DNA of 64,000 nt. It comes from JAGHBT01 sp035311885. GTDB taxonomy: Bacteria; Krumholzibacteriota; Krumholzibacteriia; Krumholzibacteriales; WJIX01. Made by a program: the position numbers and the translations under genes. The stretch spans positions 1 to 64,000 of the forward strand of contig CAZKNG010000002.1 of the NCBI GenBank assembly GCA_964554125.1, given 5' to 3'. This document shows, in pieces, positions 27,498 through 36,746 of the stretch (the stretch's first letter is position 1; each line of letters starts with the position of its first letter). Below the pieces are notes generated by a model. That model worked only from the letters and a program-made list of their open reading frames with translations. It was not told the DNA's origin and searched no databases.

Positions 27498-29063
27498 ATG
27501 AAACACAAAATAATTATAATTACTGCTGTGATACTCGGTTTACTATTTCAATATCGGCATTTATCCGCCGACGGTTCATCCAATGATAAAGAAAAAGCGG
27601 TTGAACTGTCCCCTGAAGAACTGACAGATATTGTTAAATACCATAAAAACAGTGTTAATTACGGGCCATTTATGATTTCGAGAGGGGACACTCTAGATGG
27701 AACATTAATAATCATTGACGGTTCTCTTGATATACAGAGCGGGGGATTACTTGACGGAGACGCGTGGATAATTAATGGAAGGCTGGTTCTCACGGGGAAT
27801 GCCAGGGTTACTGGAAGGATAAAGCTTGTTAACAGCGATTATTTTGAATCAAGACGCGCGGAAATAGAAGGGGGAGTTTATTATTACAAATGCGCGTGTC
27901 GCCTGGACAGCAGGCAATTTGAAGAGAATAAAGAAATTCTGTTTATTAAGAAAGAGGACCCGCATGCTTTGAAAACAAAATATTCTTTAAAGCCGGGATA
28001 TCCCTGCCGCGTTGATTACAATATTCTAAGAGCAGGGTTCGAACGGCATAACAACAAACACAAAGATCCCTATACATCATGGTACGCGCGTTTACTGGTT
28101 CCTATATGGAAAGAAACAGGAGGTTTCCTTGGCTTCAACGCGCAAATAAAAATCCCCTTTTTCTCTGAGAAGCTTAATTTCGTAGCACGCGCCTTTAAGA
28201 AAACTGCTACAAATGACAAATGGCAATTATCACGTCTTGAGAACGGCGCTATAGTAGAAATCTGTGGTGATGATTTCGCGGATTATTACGAGAAAAGGGG
28301 GGGAGAAATAGGAGTTATCTACGATTCTGGAAATACTCTTACGGTAGAATCAGTGTTATTATTTGAAAATGATATCTCATTGAAAGCCAGATCAATACCG
28401 TCGATATTTAGAGGGGATGATAAATTCAGAGAAAACCCGGCTATTGATGATGGGAAAAGGGTTTCTCTGAGAATAGATCTTAATTTTGATAACCGTGATG
28501 AATCAGGATGGAAATATGGCGGCTGGAAACTCGGTTTTCTTTTTGAGAAAGGTATAGCAGATGGTCCCGGGGACTTTTCCTATTCCGCTTTTAAAATGAT
28601 TACGAACCGTTACAATGAAATTAAAGGGGGGTTCAAATTTGATGTGGGATTTAAACTGTTTTCATCCTTTGATGAGATTCCCCAACAGTTAACCCATTCA
28701 ATTAACGGATATGGAGGGATAAGGGGAGTCGAAGACTATCCCTTTACGGTTCATAGAGGAGACAGGCTGGCGCTTCTATCCGGAGAGCTGAGAAGGGATC
28801 TACCCAAACTGCCCTTTCTTGATATTTTGTTCACCAGAGCCGAACTTCTCCTTTTCTCAGATATAGGGATTCTGGCCGATTCTAATAATAAAGGTTCACC
28901 GCTTGGTTTCCTTAGTAAATCGTTTGAAGAATGGAGAAAAAGTGCCGGAGTAGGAATCTCAGGAAAATCCTTCTTGCCCTATATTGGCATTTATATAGCA
29001 GAGGATATTGAAAGTAAAAACTTTACGCCCCGTATAATTGTTAGAGCTCAAAGATCGTTTTAG
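27498..29063 (+). CDS. Outer-membrane beta-barrel protein with polymer-forming N-domain
   Basis: Exported 521-residue protein. A signal peptide (residues 1-24, ending LSA) is followed at 60-115 by short glycine-punctuated repeats (DGTLIIIDGSLDI, GGLLDGDAWIINGRLVL, TGNARVTGRI) resembling the right-handed beta-helix of bactofilin/polymer-forming proteins. A segment with two close cysteines (YKCACR, 131-135) follows. Residues about 175-521 look like a beta-barrel of the Omp85/BamA kind, with SINGYGGIRGVEDYPF (401-416) resembling the conserved (V/I)RG(Y/F) element and a terminal phenylalanine. No POTRA domain is visible. The neighbouring ABC transporter and FG-GAP protein suggest an envelope locus. 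The role is unknown. Confidence 0.65.
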   Translation: MKHKIIIITAVILGLLFQYRHLSADGSSNDKEKAVELSPEELTDIVKYHKNSVNYGPFMISRGDTLDGTLIIIDGSLDIQSGGLLDGDAWIINGRLVLTGNARVTGRIKLVNSDYFESRRAEIEGGVYYYKCACRLDSRQFEENKEILFIKKEDPHALKTKYSLKPGYPCRVDYNILRAGFERHNNKHKDPYTSWYARLLVPIWKETGGFLGFNAQIKIPFFSEKLNFVARAFKKTATNDKWQLSRLENGAIVEICGDDFADYYEKRGGEIGVIYDSGNTLTVESVLLFENDISLKARSIPSIFRGDDKFRENPAIDDGKRVSLRIDLNFDNRDESGWKYGGWKLGFLFEKGIADGPGDFSYSAFKMITNRYNEIKGGFKFDVGFKLFSSFDEIPQQLTHSINGYGGIRGVEDYPFTVHRGDRLALLSGELRRDLPKLPFLDILFTRAELLLFSDIGILADSNNKGSPLGFLSKSFEEWRKSAGVGISGKSFLPYIGIYIAEDIESKNFTPRIIVRAQRSF

Positions 29064-29073
29064 GAATTATATT

Positions 29074-30003
29074 ATGACGACCGGAAAAGCACCTGTACTT
29101 AATATTGAGAATCTCAGTAAAGATTACGCTAAAACCAGAGCATTAAGCAATATAAATATGGTTCTCGATTCTCCAGGTGTTTATGGTTTTTTAGGTCCTA
29201 ACGGGGCGGGTAAAACGACGACCTTTAAATTGATCTGCGCTCTTTTGAAACCATCACAAGGGCGAATACTCATTGGCGGCAAAGATGTTCAAAAGGATAA
29301 AAAGTCAGCTTTGTCAAGGGTTGGAGTTCAGTTCGATTCTCCAGCATTTTATCCATATCTTACCGGTTCGGAAAACTTGAAATTAATTACAAAATGGTCG
29401 AGAACCACAGAATCTACAGATATTGAAAAGCTCCTGACCTTCGCCGGATTGAGAGAGGCGGAGTCTAAAAAAGTAAAAGAATACTCATGGGGCATGAAAC
29501 AACGCCTGGGGTTAGTTTCAGCACTTACAGGGAGTCCGAAGCTGGTTCTCCTTGACGAACCCACAAATGGTCTTGACCCCGCCGGTATTGCGCATGTACG
29601 CGAGTTTTTACCAAGACTTGCTCACGAAGAGGGGAGAACCCTGTTTCTTGCTTCACACCGGCTGGAAGAGGTAGAGCAGGTCTGCGACAAAATTATAATC
29701 ATTAATAAAGGGGTTATAGTTGCTTCGGGCAAACCGTCAGAGCTTTCACGCGGGAAGGTAATCGAGTTAGTTTTAGATGATACTTATTTGGCAATCAAGT
29801 TACTTAAGAAACACACTGAAGTAAATGTCATAACTACATTGTCTGATAACAAAATACAGCTTATTGAACCCGGCCCTGAAATCGAAGAAATTAACGCGAT
29901 TTTAAGTAAGCATTCAATTGTTGTAAAGGAGATCAACCAGAAAAGAGAATCGCTCGAGAGTGTATTCCTCAGACTAACTAAGGGGGGTACGGATGAATCG
30001 TAA
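29074..30003 (+). CDS. ABC transporter ATP-binding protein
   Basis: ATPase of an ABC-2 type exporter. Walker A is GPNGAGKTTT, the Q-loop region VQFDSPAFYPYLTG, the signature YSWGMKQRLGL (SWGMK in place of the usual LSGGQ, as in many CcmA/DrrA-like ATPases), Walker B LVLLDEPTNGLDP and the switch histidine in LASHRLEE. The frame opens at 29038, but the ATG at 29074 has AGGAA directly before it and lies just after the upstream stop, so I use it. It overlaps the permease gene by 11 bases. With one ATPase and one six-helix permease gene, a homodimeric transporter is expected. The substrate is unknown. Confidence 0.9.
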   Translation: MTTGKAPVLNIENLSKDYAKTRALSNINMVLDSPGVYGFLGPNGAGKTTTFKLICALLKPSQGRILIGGKDVQKDKKSALSRVGVQFDSPAFYPYLTGSENLKLITKWSRTTESTDIEKLLTFAGLREAESKKVKEYSWGMKQRLGLVSALTGSPKLVLLDEPTNGLDPAGIAHVREFLPRLAHEEGRTLFLASHRLEEVEQVCDKIIIINKGVIVASGKPSELSRGKVIELVLDDTYLAIKLLKKHTEVNVITTLSDNKIQLIEPGPEIEEINAILSKHSIVVKEINQKRESLESVFLRLTKGGTDES

Positions 30004-30802
30004 CTTTTCTACAATTATTTCCACTGAAATTTACAAACTCAGAAGGAACAAAATGAGATTTGTAGTCCCGGCTGCATTTTTTCTTCTTACCATCTTCCTT
30101 TTTATAGGTTTGAGCGCGGCGGCAGTAAGGAGTTATTTCGGCCTTCCTAACGGTTTCTATTTAACATCTGCCGGTTTGAGCTGGTTAATAAATATAATCG
30201 TTCTCTTTCTCGTTATTATTACTTCGTTTCAGATTTCTAATGAATTCGCAATGGGTACGGTTAAATCGGTATGGGTAAGCCCCGTTTCAAGAAGAGCCTG
30301 GCTTTCGGGTAAAATTATTTATCTATGCCTGATTGCCGCTTTACTTCTTTTTTGTTCTACAATTCTTTTATTATTACTTTCTTGGATTAAATTCGGCTTA
30401 ACAGATCTGGCTGAGAAGAATTACGTTATTCATTCTGCCTCCAGTCTTGGCTTGAGACTCATTCTTGTTCTATCACTAACGCTGATTACTTTGTTCGCGG
30501 TTGTTTGTTTTGCCTCCGCTATTTCAACTCTATTCTACCGACCGGGTTCGTCAATTGCAATGCTGCTTTCAATTGGTTTTCTTATGATGGTTATTGAGAT
30601 CTTACCCGTACTTAAAGGATTTTTATTGATCACTTATATTTCATCCCCATTAGAACAGATGACAGCAATGGCCAAAGGACTGCCTCTCCCTTTTTCCTGG
30701 TCAGAGCTTATAATGCAGACTCTGATTGTATCAGGTGTGTATATGATCATTTCAATATCAGCGGGGCAATTATTGATAACAAAAAAGGAAATAAAATTTT
30801 GA
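29993..30802 (+). CDS. ABC-2 type transporter permease
   Basis: Membrane half of the ABC transporter encoded by the preceding gene. Six hydrophobic segments are visible in 269 residues, with an N-terminal cytoplasmic amphipathic start (STIISTEIYKLRRNKMRF) and the FQISNEFAMGTVKSVWVSPVSRRAWLSGK coupling segment typical of ABC-2 permeases that act on lipids, drugs or antibiotics. It overlaps the ATPase gene, so the two are translationally coupled. No accessory fusion protein gene is adjacent. Substrate cannot be predicted. Confidence 0.88.
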   Translation: MNRNFSTIISTEIYKLRRNKMRFVVPAAFFLLTIFLFIGLSAAAVRSYFGLPNGFYLTSAGLSWLINIIVLFLVIITSFQISNEFAMGTVKSVWVSPVSRRAWLSGKIIYLCLIAALLLFCSTILLLLLSWIKFGLTDLAEKNYVIHSASSLGLRLILVLSLTLITLFAVVCFASAISTLFYRPGSSIAMLLSIGFLMMVIEILPVLKGFLLITYISSPLEQMTAMAKGLPLPFSWSELIMQTLIVSGVYMIISISAGQLLITKKEIKF

Positions 30803-30844
30803 AATTGTTTATATCTTAATAAGATTGGAGATTAAAGACCGGAA

Positions 30845-32392
30845 ATGACTAAACAAAGGGCCTTAATGAAAAAAGCAATAATATTTATTTGTCTGGCAAT
30901 TTTTATTTGTATAGCGACCTCGGAAAGTTCCTCGGCTGATGATAAAGAATACTTTCTGATATCAAAACTGGGAGTAGCTGATAAGCTGCAGGATATACAT
31001 GTTGAAGACGTCGACCTTGACGGTTTGAAAGATATTCTGATAACACACAGAAAAGGATTATCCCCGAATGAATCAAGGTGGATATCGATCTTTTACCAGA
31101 ATCCGGATGACGGTTTTTCACCTGCTGCAGACCAATCCTGGGAAATTGACACTCTCGCCTCGATAATAGATACGGGGGATATTATAGGTGATAAAAAGAA
31201 GGAGATAATCTATTCTACTGCTCACGAAATAAGATATTACTCAATTGAAGGCACTTTTTACAACAATACTCCGTCAGTCCTTTTTCCTGTAGAAGGCATG
31301 ATGGTTTCACCGTCAAAGTCGTACCTTCCGCATGTAAACTTCGTCAGAGACTGGAACGAAGACGGCAGAGATGATATCGCTGTATTTAAATTTGACGGCT
31401 TAACTATTTTTTCACGTGATTCTGCGGGTTCTTTTACATCCAGAAACAGAGTTAATGTGGAAATAGATAAACGGGTCCGGGAATGGAATTCTTTTAAAGA
31501 TGACACTTTCATAACTTCAGGACTTACTTCTTATTTCTCATTTCCTTCGATCAACCTGATTGATTACAACAATGACGGCAGACGTGACTTGATAGTAACA
31601 ACCAAAGATAAACTCTCCGTTTTTCTGAGAACGAATGATGGCGGGTTTTCTACCAAGGTCCAGAAAGAAAGAAATTTTGATGTACGTTCGAGAAAGGAAA
31701 AAATAGATGGCACAAGCAACGTGGAAACAACTATAAATGACCTCGACGGGGACGGATACGCTGATGCAATCGTAACTAAACAAACCTCTAAGGGGCTTAC
31801 GAATTTGCGAGGTGTTTTGAACATATTCCGCGGCAGCCCGGATGATTACAGTGATTCGCCCCAACAGGTTATAATTTCCGAAGGAACAGCATCAGCTGAA
31901 ACCAGGATCAGCGATGTAAATGGTGACGGACGTATGGATCTTATAATGCCTTCCGTGAAGATAAGTATTACATCGATAATTCGCATACTGCTTACAAGAT
32001 CGTTACCTATAAATTTTAATATCTTTCTTTTGAATGAGGACGGATCTTTTTCAGAAAGACCTGATTTTTCAAAAGAAGTAAAACTCAAAATCGATTTCTC
32101 CGGAGAAACCGATACACCCGCGATGAGTCTCGAGGGCGATTACGACGGTGATAAACGGAAAGACTTTGTTTATGCCACTGACGAGGATGAGCTTTCAATA
32201 TACCGGGGGGTAGAGGATGAAGATAAATTATTCTCGGATGATTCTGCTGTAGAAATAAATGTTAATGCCTTTGGCAGGCTTTCAGTTTACGATCTGAATG
32301 ACGATGATTACTCCGATATTATTATTCGCTACAACGTAAACACGGAATATGATGGAACTGCCACAGTACTTATAAACCTTGGCCGTATCTGA
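30845..32392 (+). CDS. Exported FG-GAP/VCBS repeat protein
   Basis: Predicted periplasmic or surface beta-propeller. An N-terminal signal peptide ends near SESSSADD. The ATG at 30845 opens the frame, but an ATG at 30866 gives a more typical signal sequence (MKKAIIFICLAIFICIATS). At least seven acidic calcium-loop-like repeats are spaced through the protein (DVDLDGLKD, DWNEDGRDD, DYNNDGRRD, DLDGDGYAD, DVNGDGRMD, DYDGDKRKD, DLNDDDYSD), each followed by a hydrophobic beta strand, the pattern of FG-GAP/VCBS propellers. It follows the ABC permease by 42 bases and could be in the same operon. FG-GAP proteins are usually adhesive or structural; the role here is inferred. Confidence 0.75.
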   Translation: MTKQRALMKKAIIFICLAIFICIATSESSSADDKEYFLISKLGVADKLQDIHVEDVDLDGLKDILITHRKGLSPNESRWISIFYQNPDDGFSPAADQSWEIDTLASIIDTGDIIGDKKKEIIYSTAHEIRYYSIEGTFYNNTPSVLFPVEGMMVSPSKSYLPHVNFVRDWNEDGRDDIAVFKFDGLTIFSRDSAGSFTSRNRVNVEIDKRVREWNSFKDDTFITSGLTSYFSFPSINLIDYNNDGRRDLIVTTKDKLSVFLRTNDGGFSTKVQKERNFDVRSRKEKIDGTSNVETTINDLDGDGYADAIVTKQTSKGLTNLRGVLNIFRGSPDDYSDSPQQVIISEGTASAETRISDVNGDGRMDLIMPSVKISITSIIRILLTRSLPINFNIFLLNEDGSFSERPDFSKEVKLKIDFSGETDTPAMSLEGDYDGDKRKDFVYATDEDELSIYRGVEDEDKLFSDDSAVEINVNAFGRLSVYDLNDDDYSDIIIRYNVNTEYDGTATVLINLGRI

Positions 32393-32473
32393 TAATTTAA
32401 TAATTTACCTATACGCTACCTATAAACTATACGGAGAACTGTTATTGCAGAAGGGGTTTGAATCTTTTCCTGT

Positions 32474-32507
32474 TTGACAGGTTTTACGTTGCCCGCCTTA
32501 TATAAGG
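32474..32507 (+). promoter_or_regulatory. Possible promoter with overlapping palindrome upstream of mutL
   Basis: TTGACA (32474-32479) is followed by an AT-rich -10 candidate (TATATA, 19-base spacer, 32499-32504). The candidate sits inside a perfect 12-base palindrome CCTTATATAAGG (32496-32507), which could be an operator. Transcription would run into mutL with a leader of about 60 bases. Motif evidence only. Confidence 0.35.
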
Positions 32508-32572
32508 TGTGTTATCTTAAAACACGCTTTTCGAGTCCTGTTAATAATTGAGTTGGGATCAAGAGGTATTTA

Positions 32573-34339
32573 TTGGCTTCTATTAAAACTTTATCAGAAG
32601 AAACCGCCGGGAAGATAGCAGCAGGCGAAATCATAGAAAGACCTAAAAATATTGTCAAGGAACTGGTAGAAAATTCTCTGGATGCCGGCGCGACAAAGAT
32701 TTCTATAACTGTCAAGAATGGGGGTAAATCGTATATCAGAGTAGAGGACAATGGTATTGGTATCCCTCAGGGAGAAATTGCTCTGGCAACAGATAATTAC
32801 TCGACAAGTAAAATTTCCAGTTTTAACGATATAGATAATATTAAAACTCTTGGATTCAGGGGGGAAGCCTTAGCAAGCATAAAATCTGTCAGCCGTCTTA
32901 CTATAGTGTCAAAGTCAGGCAGTGATGATGTAGGCACAAAGATGGTCTGGGAGGGTAATAAACCCCTGGAGAAAAGCCCCGTACCAAGAAAAGAGGGAAC
33001 TACTGTTACCTCTGAGCAGCTTTTCTTCAACCTGCCGGCGAGAATGAAATTTTTATCAAGTGATTCCGCCGAACTCAGGCAAATTACAGCCCTCGTTGAG
33101 AAGTTCAGTATTTCTTTCCCTCAAATCGGCTTCATTATGAATGGAAATGGCAGGGAAATATTTTCTTATAACCCAGCTGAGCTTAAAGACAGAATAGAGG
33201 ACGTTTTTGGGAGCGCCATATTCCGGGATTTAAAATATTTCGATTCTGAAAGTGGAAGGCTCAGACTCTTCGGTTATACTTCTTCCGCTGAATTAACAAG
33301 AGGAAACAGAACACTGCAGCATTTTTTCGTTAACCACAGATATGTCTCAAGCAAAGTTATGGGATACGCCTTAAAGCGCGCTTATGAATCTGTTATACCC
33401 TACAATCGTTTCCCCGTAGCCGTTCTATTTCTTGAAATCCCACCTGATATGATAGATGTTAATGTACATCCCACAAAATCAGAAGTCAGATTCAAAAACG
33501 ATAGAGAGATTCACAGTCTCGTATTCTCTTCTATACGGAATATCGTAAAAGGGGAAAAAGCAATTTCATTCCAGAACAAGGTAGAATCTGTATACAGAAG
33601 TATATTTCCCGCCGAGAATGAGTCAAAAAATATCAGAGAGACGGGGAGAGAACAATCATCCTCTGTTACAAATATAGACTATTATAAGGCAAGCAAATCT
33701 GAAAGTGATATGAACGGTGGTGTTTTACGAGAATCTCCTGAATCTCTATTTGAAAAAGGCAAAGATAAAACCCCCTTCGAATCAACAAAATTATACTGGC
33801 AGCTTCATGACAGTTATATACTGATTCAGATCAGAGGAGGAATGGTTATAATCGATCAACACGCTGCTCATGAAAGAATTCTTTATAACCAGGCAAAAAA
33901 GAACTTAGCGGGCGAAACTCCAGCTATTCAATCATTGCTTTTCCCTGCCACCATTGAACTGACTCCAGGGGAATATAAGAAGTTCGAAGACTACTGGGAA
34001 ATACTTCCCCGTATCGGATTTGAAGTGGAACCGTTTGGTATGAGGACAATTGTTGTCAGGGGTATCCCCGCCGGAGTTAAAAACTGGAATGAGGGACTGC
34101 TTCTGCGTGATATACTCGGTGAAATAGGGAGGGATAAAACGGAGTTTGAAGAAATGCTGAAGCGTTTCGCGTGCCATTCCGCCATAAGATTCGGCCATAA
34201 ACTTACAAGAGATGAGATGGAAAACCTGGTTGATCAGCTTTTCGCCACAGATTTTCCCTTTACTTGCCCTCATGGACGCCCGACGATACTCCGGGTGAAT
34301 CTCTCTGATCTGGAAAAGCGTTTTAACCGATCAGTTTAA
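32573..34339 (+). CDS. mutL: DNA mismatch repair protein MutL, TTG start
   Basis: MutL couples MutS recognition to strand incision. The GHKL ATPase shows AAGEIIERPKNIVKELVENSLDAGA, DNGIGI and LGFRGEAL. The start is a TTG at 32573 with AAGAGG just upstream, and the protein then begins in the usual place. The C-terminal domain keeps the endonuclease features of MutL from bacteria lacking MutH: DQHAAHE (D428-E434) and the CPHGRP and ACHSAIR motifs. In the DQHA(x)2E(x)4E motif the last Glu is Asn (N439). A linker of about 70 residues separates the domains. miaA follows after 11 bases, as in many genomes. Confidence 0.95.
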   Translation: MASIKTLSEETAGKIAAGEIIERPKNIVKELVENSLDAGATKISITVKNGGKSYIRVEDNGIGIPQGEIALATDNYSTSKISSFNDIDNIKTLGFRGEALASIKSVSRLTIVSKSGSDDVGTKMVWEGNKPLEKSPVPRKEGTTVTSEQLFFNLPARMKFLSSDSAELRQITALVEKFSISFPQIGFIMNGNGREIFSYNPAELKDRIEDVFGSAIFRDLKYFDSESGRLRLFGYTSSAELTRGNRTLQHFFVNHRYVSSKVMGYALKRAYESVIPYNRFPVAVLFLEIPPDMIDVNVHPTKSEVRFKNDREIHSLVFSSIRNIVKGEKAISFQNKVESVYRSIFPAENESKNIRETGREQSSSVTNIDYYKASKSESDMNGGVLRESPESLFEKGKDKTPFESTKLYWQLHDSYILIQIRGGMVIIDQHAAHERILYNQAKKNLAGETPAIQSLLFPATIELTPGEYKKFEDYWEILPRIGFEVEPFGMRTIVVRGIPAGVKNWNEGLLLRDILGEIGRDKTEFEEMLKRFACHSAIRFGHKLTRDEMENLVDQLFATDFPFTCPHGRPTILRVNLSDLEKRFNRSV

Positions 34340-34350
34340 ACGGAGTAAAA

Positions 34351-35265
34351 ATGAAAGCAATTATCATTATGGGACCCACCGGGATAGGTAAGAGTGACCT
34401 GGCAATCAGACTTGCCTTTAAGTTGAAAGGGGAAATAGTCTGTATCGATTCAAAAACAATATACAGGGGGATCAATATAGGAACATCCAAACCAACAGAA
34501 TCAGATCGTAATAAGGTGCCTCACCATATGCTTGACATTCTTGATCTTGACGAAAATGCTAACGCAGCCTGGTTCTCCAAAAAAGCGAGAAAAATAACTG
34601 AAGATATTTTTTCCAGGGGAAAAACACCTCTCCTGGTGGGAGGTTCGGGATTATATTTTAAGAGCATTCTCCGCGGCCTGTTCGATATCAATCTTTCGGA
34701 GGATGAGCGAAAGGTGTTCTCTGAAAGCATAACTCATGTGGAAACCCCTGAACTCTATAAAAGGCTTCTGAAGTGTGATGAAGAAAGTGCGGAAAGAATT
34801 CACCCTAATGACCGTTACAGAATATCCAGAGCACTTGAAGTACACTCGCTCTCGGGTATACCCTTAAGTGAACATATCAGAAAACAGGATAACTCTGACC
34901 TATTCAACCTGCAATCTGTTAAAATAGGCCTTAATACCGAAAGACCCCTTCTTCATCAGAGAATAAACAACAGAGTTGAAGAAATGCTAAGAGATGGATG
35001 GATCGATGAAGTTAAAAACCTTCTTTCGGCGGGAGTAAAACCTCAGTGGCCGGGTATGCAGACTCTTGGATATCCCGAAGTGATATCCTATTTGCGCAAT
35101 AGAACTGATTATAATGAGATGAAGGAAAAAATATCAGCGCGTACGAGGCAATACGCTAAAAGTCAGATAACCTGGTTTAAAAAGGAAGAAAAAATCACCT
35201 GGATTAACACTTCAAAGAACGATCCCTATATTGCTGCTCTCAAGGTGCTTGACAGGGAGTTCTGA
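34351..35265 (+). CDS. miaA: tRNA dimethylallyltransferase
   Basis: Adds the dimethylallyl group to A37 of tRNAs that read UNN codons, giving i6A37, the substrate of MiaB (16600). The P-loop GPTGIGKSD, the DSKTIYRGINIGTSKPT segment, the HHMLDILD motif and GGSGLYFKSILRGL are family signatures; RTRQYAKSQITWF near the C-terminus is the conserved tRNA-binding segment. The 304 residues are full length. A GGAG ribosome-binding site lies before the ATG, 11 bases after mutL. The mutL-miaA pairing is widespread. Confidence 0.95.
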   Translation: MKAIIIMGPTGIGKSDLAIRLAFKLKGEIVCIDSKTIYRGINIGTSKPTESDRNKVPHHMLDILDLDENANAAWFSKKARKITEDIFSRGKTPLLVGGSGLYFKSILRGLFDINLSEDERKVFSESITHVETPELYKRLLKCDEESAERIHPNDRYRISRALEVHSLSGIPLSEHIRKQDNSDLFNLQSVKIGLNTERPLLHQRINNRVEEMLRDGWIDEVKNLLSAGVKPQWPGMQTLGYPEVISYLRNRTDYNEMKEKISARTRQYAKSQITWFKKEEKITWINTSKNDPYIAALKVLDREF

Positions 35266-35286
35266 AATTGATATTTTCATTCTTAC

Positions 35287-35359
35287 GCGGGCGTAACTCA
35301 GTTGGTAGAGTATCAGCTTCCCAAGCTGAAGGTCGCGGGTTCAAATCCCGTTGCCCGCT
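35287..35359 (+). tRNA. tRNA-Gly (CCC)
   Basis: A 73-base cloverleaf: acceptor GCGGGCG pairs with TGCCCGC (35352-35358) with a T discriminator; the anticodon stem TCAGC/GCTGA encloses loop TTCCCAA with anticodon CCC; the T arm is CGGG-TTCAAAT-CCCG. CCA is not encoded. A T-rich run right after it can terminate transcription. Confidence 0.95.
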
Positions 35360-35440
35360 TTTTCTTTTTTTGTTCATCATAATATCTGGTGTCTGGTGAG
35401 AAATAGCTCTGGTCTTATATGTTAAGATAGAAGAAACAAT

Positions 35441-36733
35441 ATGGGAGCACGAATAAAAAAAGTATTGAATGAAACAGAAATCTTTCATCCGGGCGATGAA
35501 ATAATTAAGATTAATTCCTTCCCGGTTGAAGATCAACTTGACATAATATTTCATATGGATGAGATCGGTGAAATAGATCTTGTTATAAGGAAAAATGACG
35601 GGCGCATCATAAAGGAAACTATAGAAAGTTCCAATTTAAGTAAAATCGGAGTAATCTTCGAAGAAATGAAATTTATTAAATGCCGTAGTAATTGCGTCTT
35701 CTGTTTTGTAGATCAAATGCCTGAGGGGTTGAGGGGTACACTTTACAAAAAGGATGACGATTACAGATTGAGTTTTCTTTACGGCAATTATGTTACCTTG
35801 AATGATATAAAAAGGGAAGAGATTGAAAGAATAATTGAATATCATCTTTCACCCATCTATGTTTCTGTCCATTCTGTAAATAAACGTATTCGTGAATATC
35901 TATTTGGACGCACAATACCTAATAATATTCTGAAATTATTAGAAGATTTAGCTGATGGAGGTATTACTATACACGCCCAAATAGTGGTAATTCCGGGGAT
36001 AAACGACGGGGAGGTGCTTGAAGAAAGCATAGATAAACTCTCTGACCTTTATCCGGCGTGCAAATCTGTAGCTGTCGTTCCCATTGGACTTACGGCGCAC
36101 AGAAGAAAACTTCCGGATCTTAAAGGTTTTGATAAAGATAATGCTTTGAAACTTGTTGATTGGGCTGAAAATAAAGACAGACAGCTTACGGGATGGCCCA
36201 AAACTAATCAAAGATTTTTCTATCTCTCGGACGAATTCTTTTTTCTCGCAGGGAAAAAGATTCCTGACAGTAATTATTACGGAGATTTTGATCAATCGGA
36301 AAACGGCGTAGGAATGTCAAGGCTATTCATAGAGGAGATAAAAAATGAAATCAAGAACTTAAGACGGCAAACTGATATAGCTTCCGAATTCACCGTTGTT
36401 ACCGGTAAACTGGGTTATAATCTGATCAGTGAATATCTGATACCAATTATTAAAAAGGATCTAACTGGACTTAAAATTAATCTTATATATGTACCAAACA
36501 AACTATTTGGAGACTCTGTTACAGTATCCGGCCTTCTTTCCGGAAGGGATATTATAGAAGAGATCAATAAATTCGAAAATATCTCCGGCCCCATTGTCTT
36601 GCCGCCTAACTCTTTTAATAATGAGGGGTTATTAATTGACAATTATTCAATATCTGACCTCCGCAATGAATTGAAGAAAGAGATAATTGTTCCGGAAAGC
36701 AATTTCCTGGAAAATAGTATAGTTAAAGCATAA
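35441..36733 (+). CDS. DUF512 / PDZ-radical SAM-like protein
   Basis: A protein of the DUF512 family, often annotated as a putative Fe-S oxidoreductase. Residues about 1-65 are PDZ-like (FHPGDEIIKINSFPVED); a three-cysteine cluster CRSNCVFCFVDQMPEGLRGTLY gives the radical SAM CxxxCxxC motif; and YRLSFLYGNYVTL, SVHSVNKRIREYLFG and VVPIGLTAHRR are conserved family segments. The C-terminal part is the DUF512 domain. The biochemical function is not established in the family. The gene is found next to der in many genomes, as here (13 bases apart), suggesting a link to ribosome assembly or membrane lipid synthesis, which is inference. Confidence 0.88.
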   Translation: MGARIKKVLNETEIFHPGDEIIKINSFPVEDQLDIIFHMDEIGEIDLVIRKNDGRIIKETIESSNLSKIGVIFEEMKFIKCRSNCVFCFVDQMPEGLRGTLYKKDDDYRLSFLYGNYVTLNDIKREEIERIIEYHLSPIYVSVHSVNKRIREYLFGRTIPNNILKLLEDLADGGITIHAQIVVIPGINDGEVLEESIDKLSDLYPACKSVAVVPIGLTAHRRKLPDLKGFDKDNALKLVDWAENKDRQLTGWPKTNQRFFYLSDEFFFLAGKKIPDSNYYGDFDQSENGVGMSRLFIEEIKNEIKNLRRQTDIASEFTVVTGKLGYNLISEYLIPIIKKDLTGLKINLIYVPNKLFGDSVTVSGLLSGRDIIEEINKFENISGPIVLPPNSFNNEGLLIDNYSISDLRNELKKEIIVPESNFLENSIVKA

Positions 36734-36746
36734 AAAAGGAAGAAGC

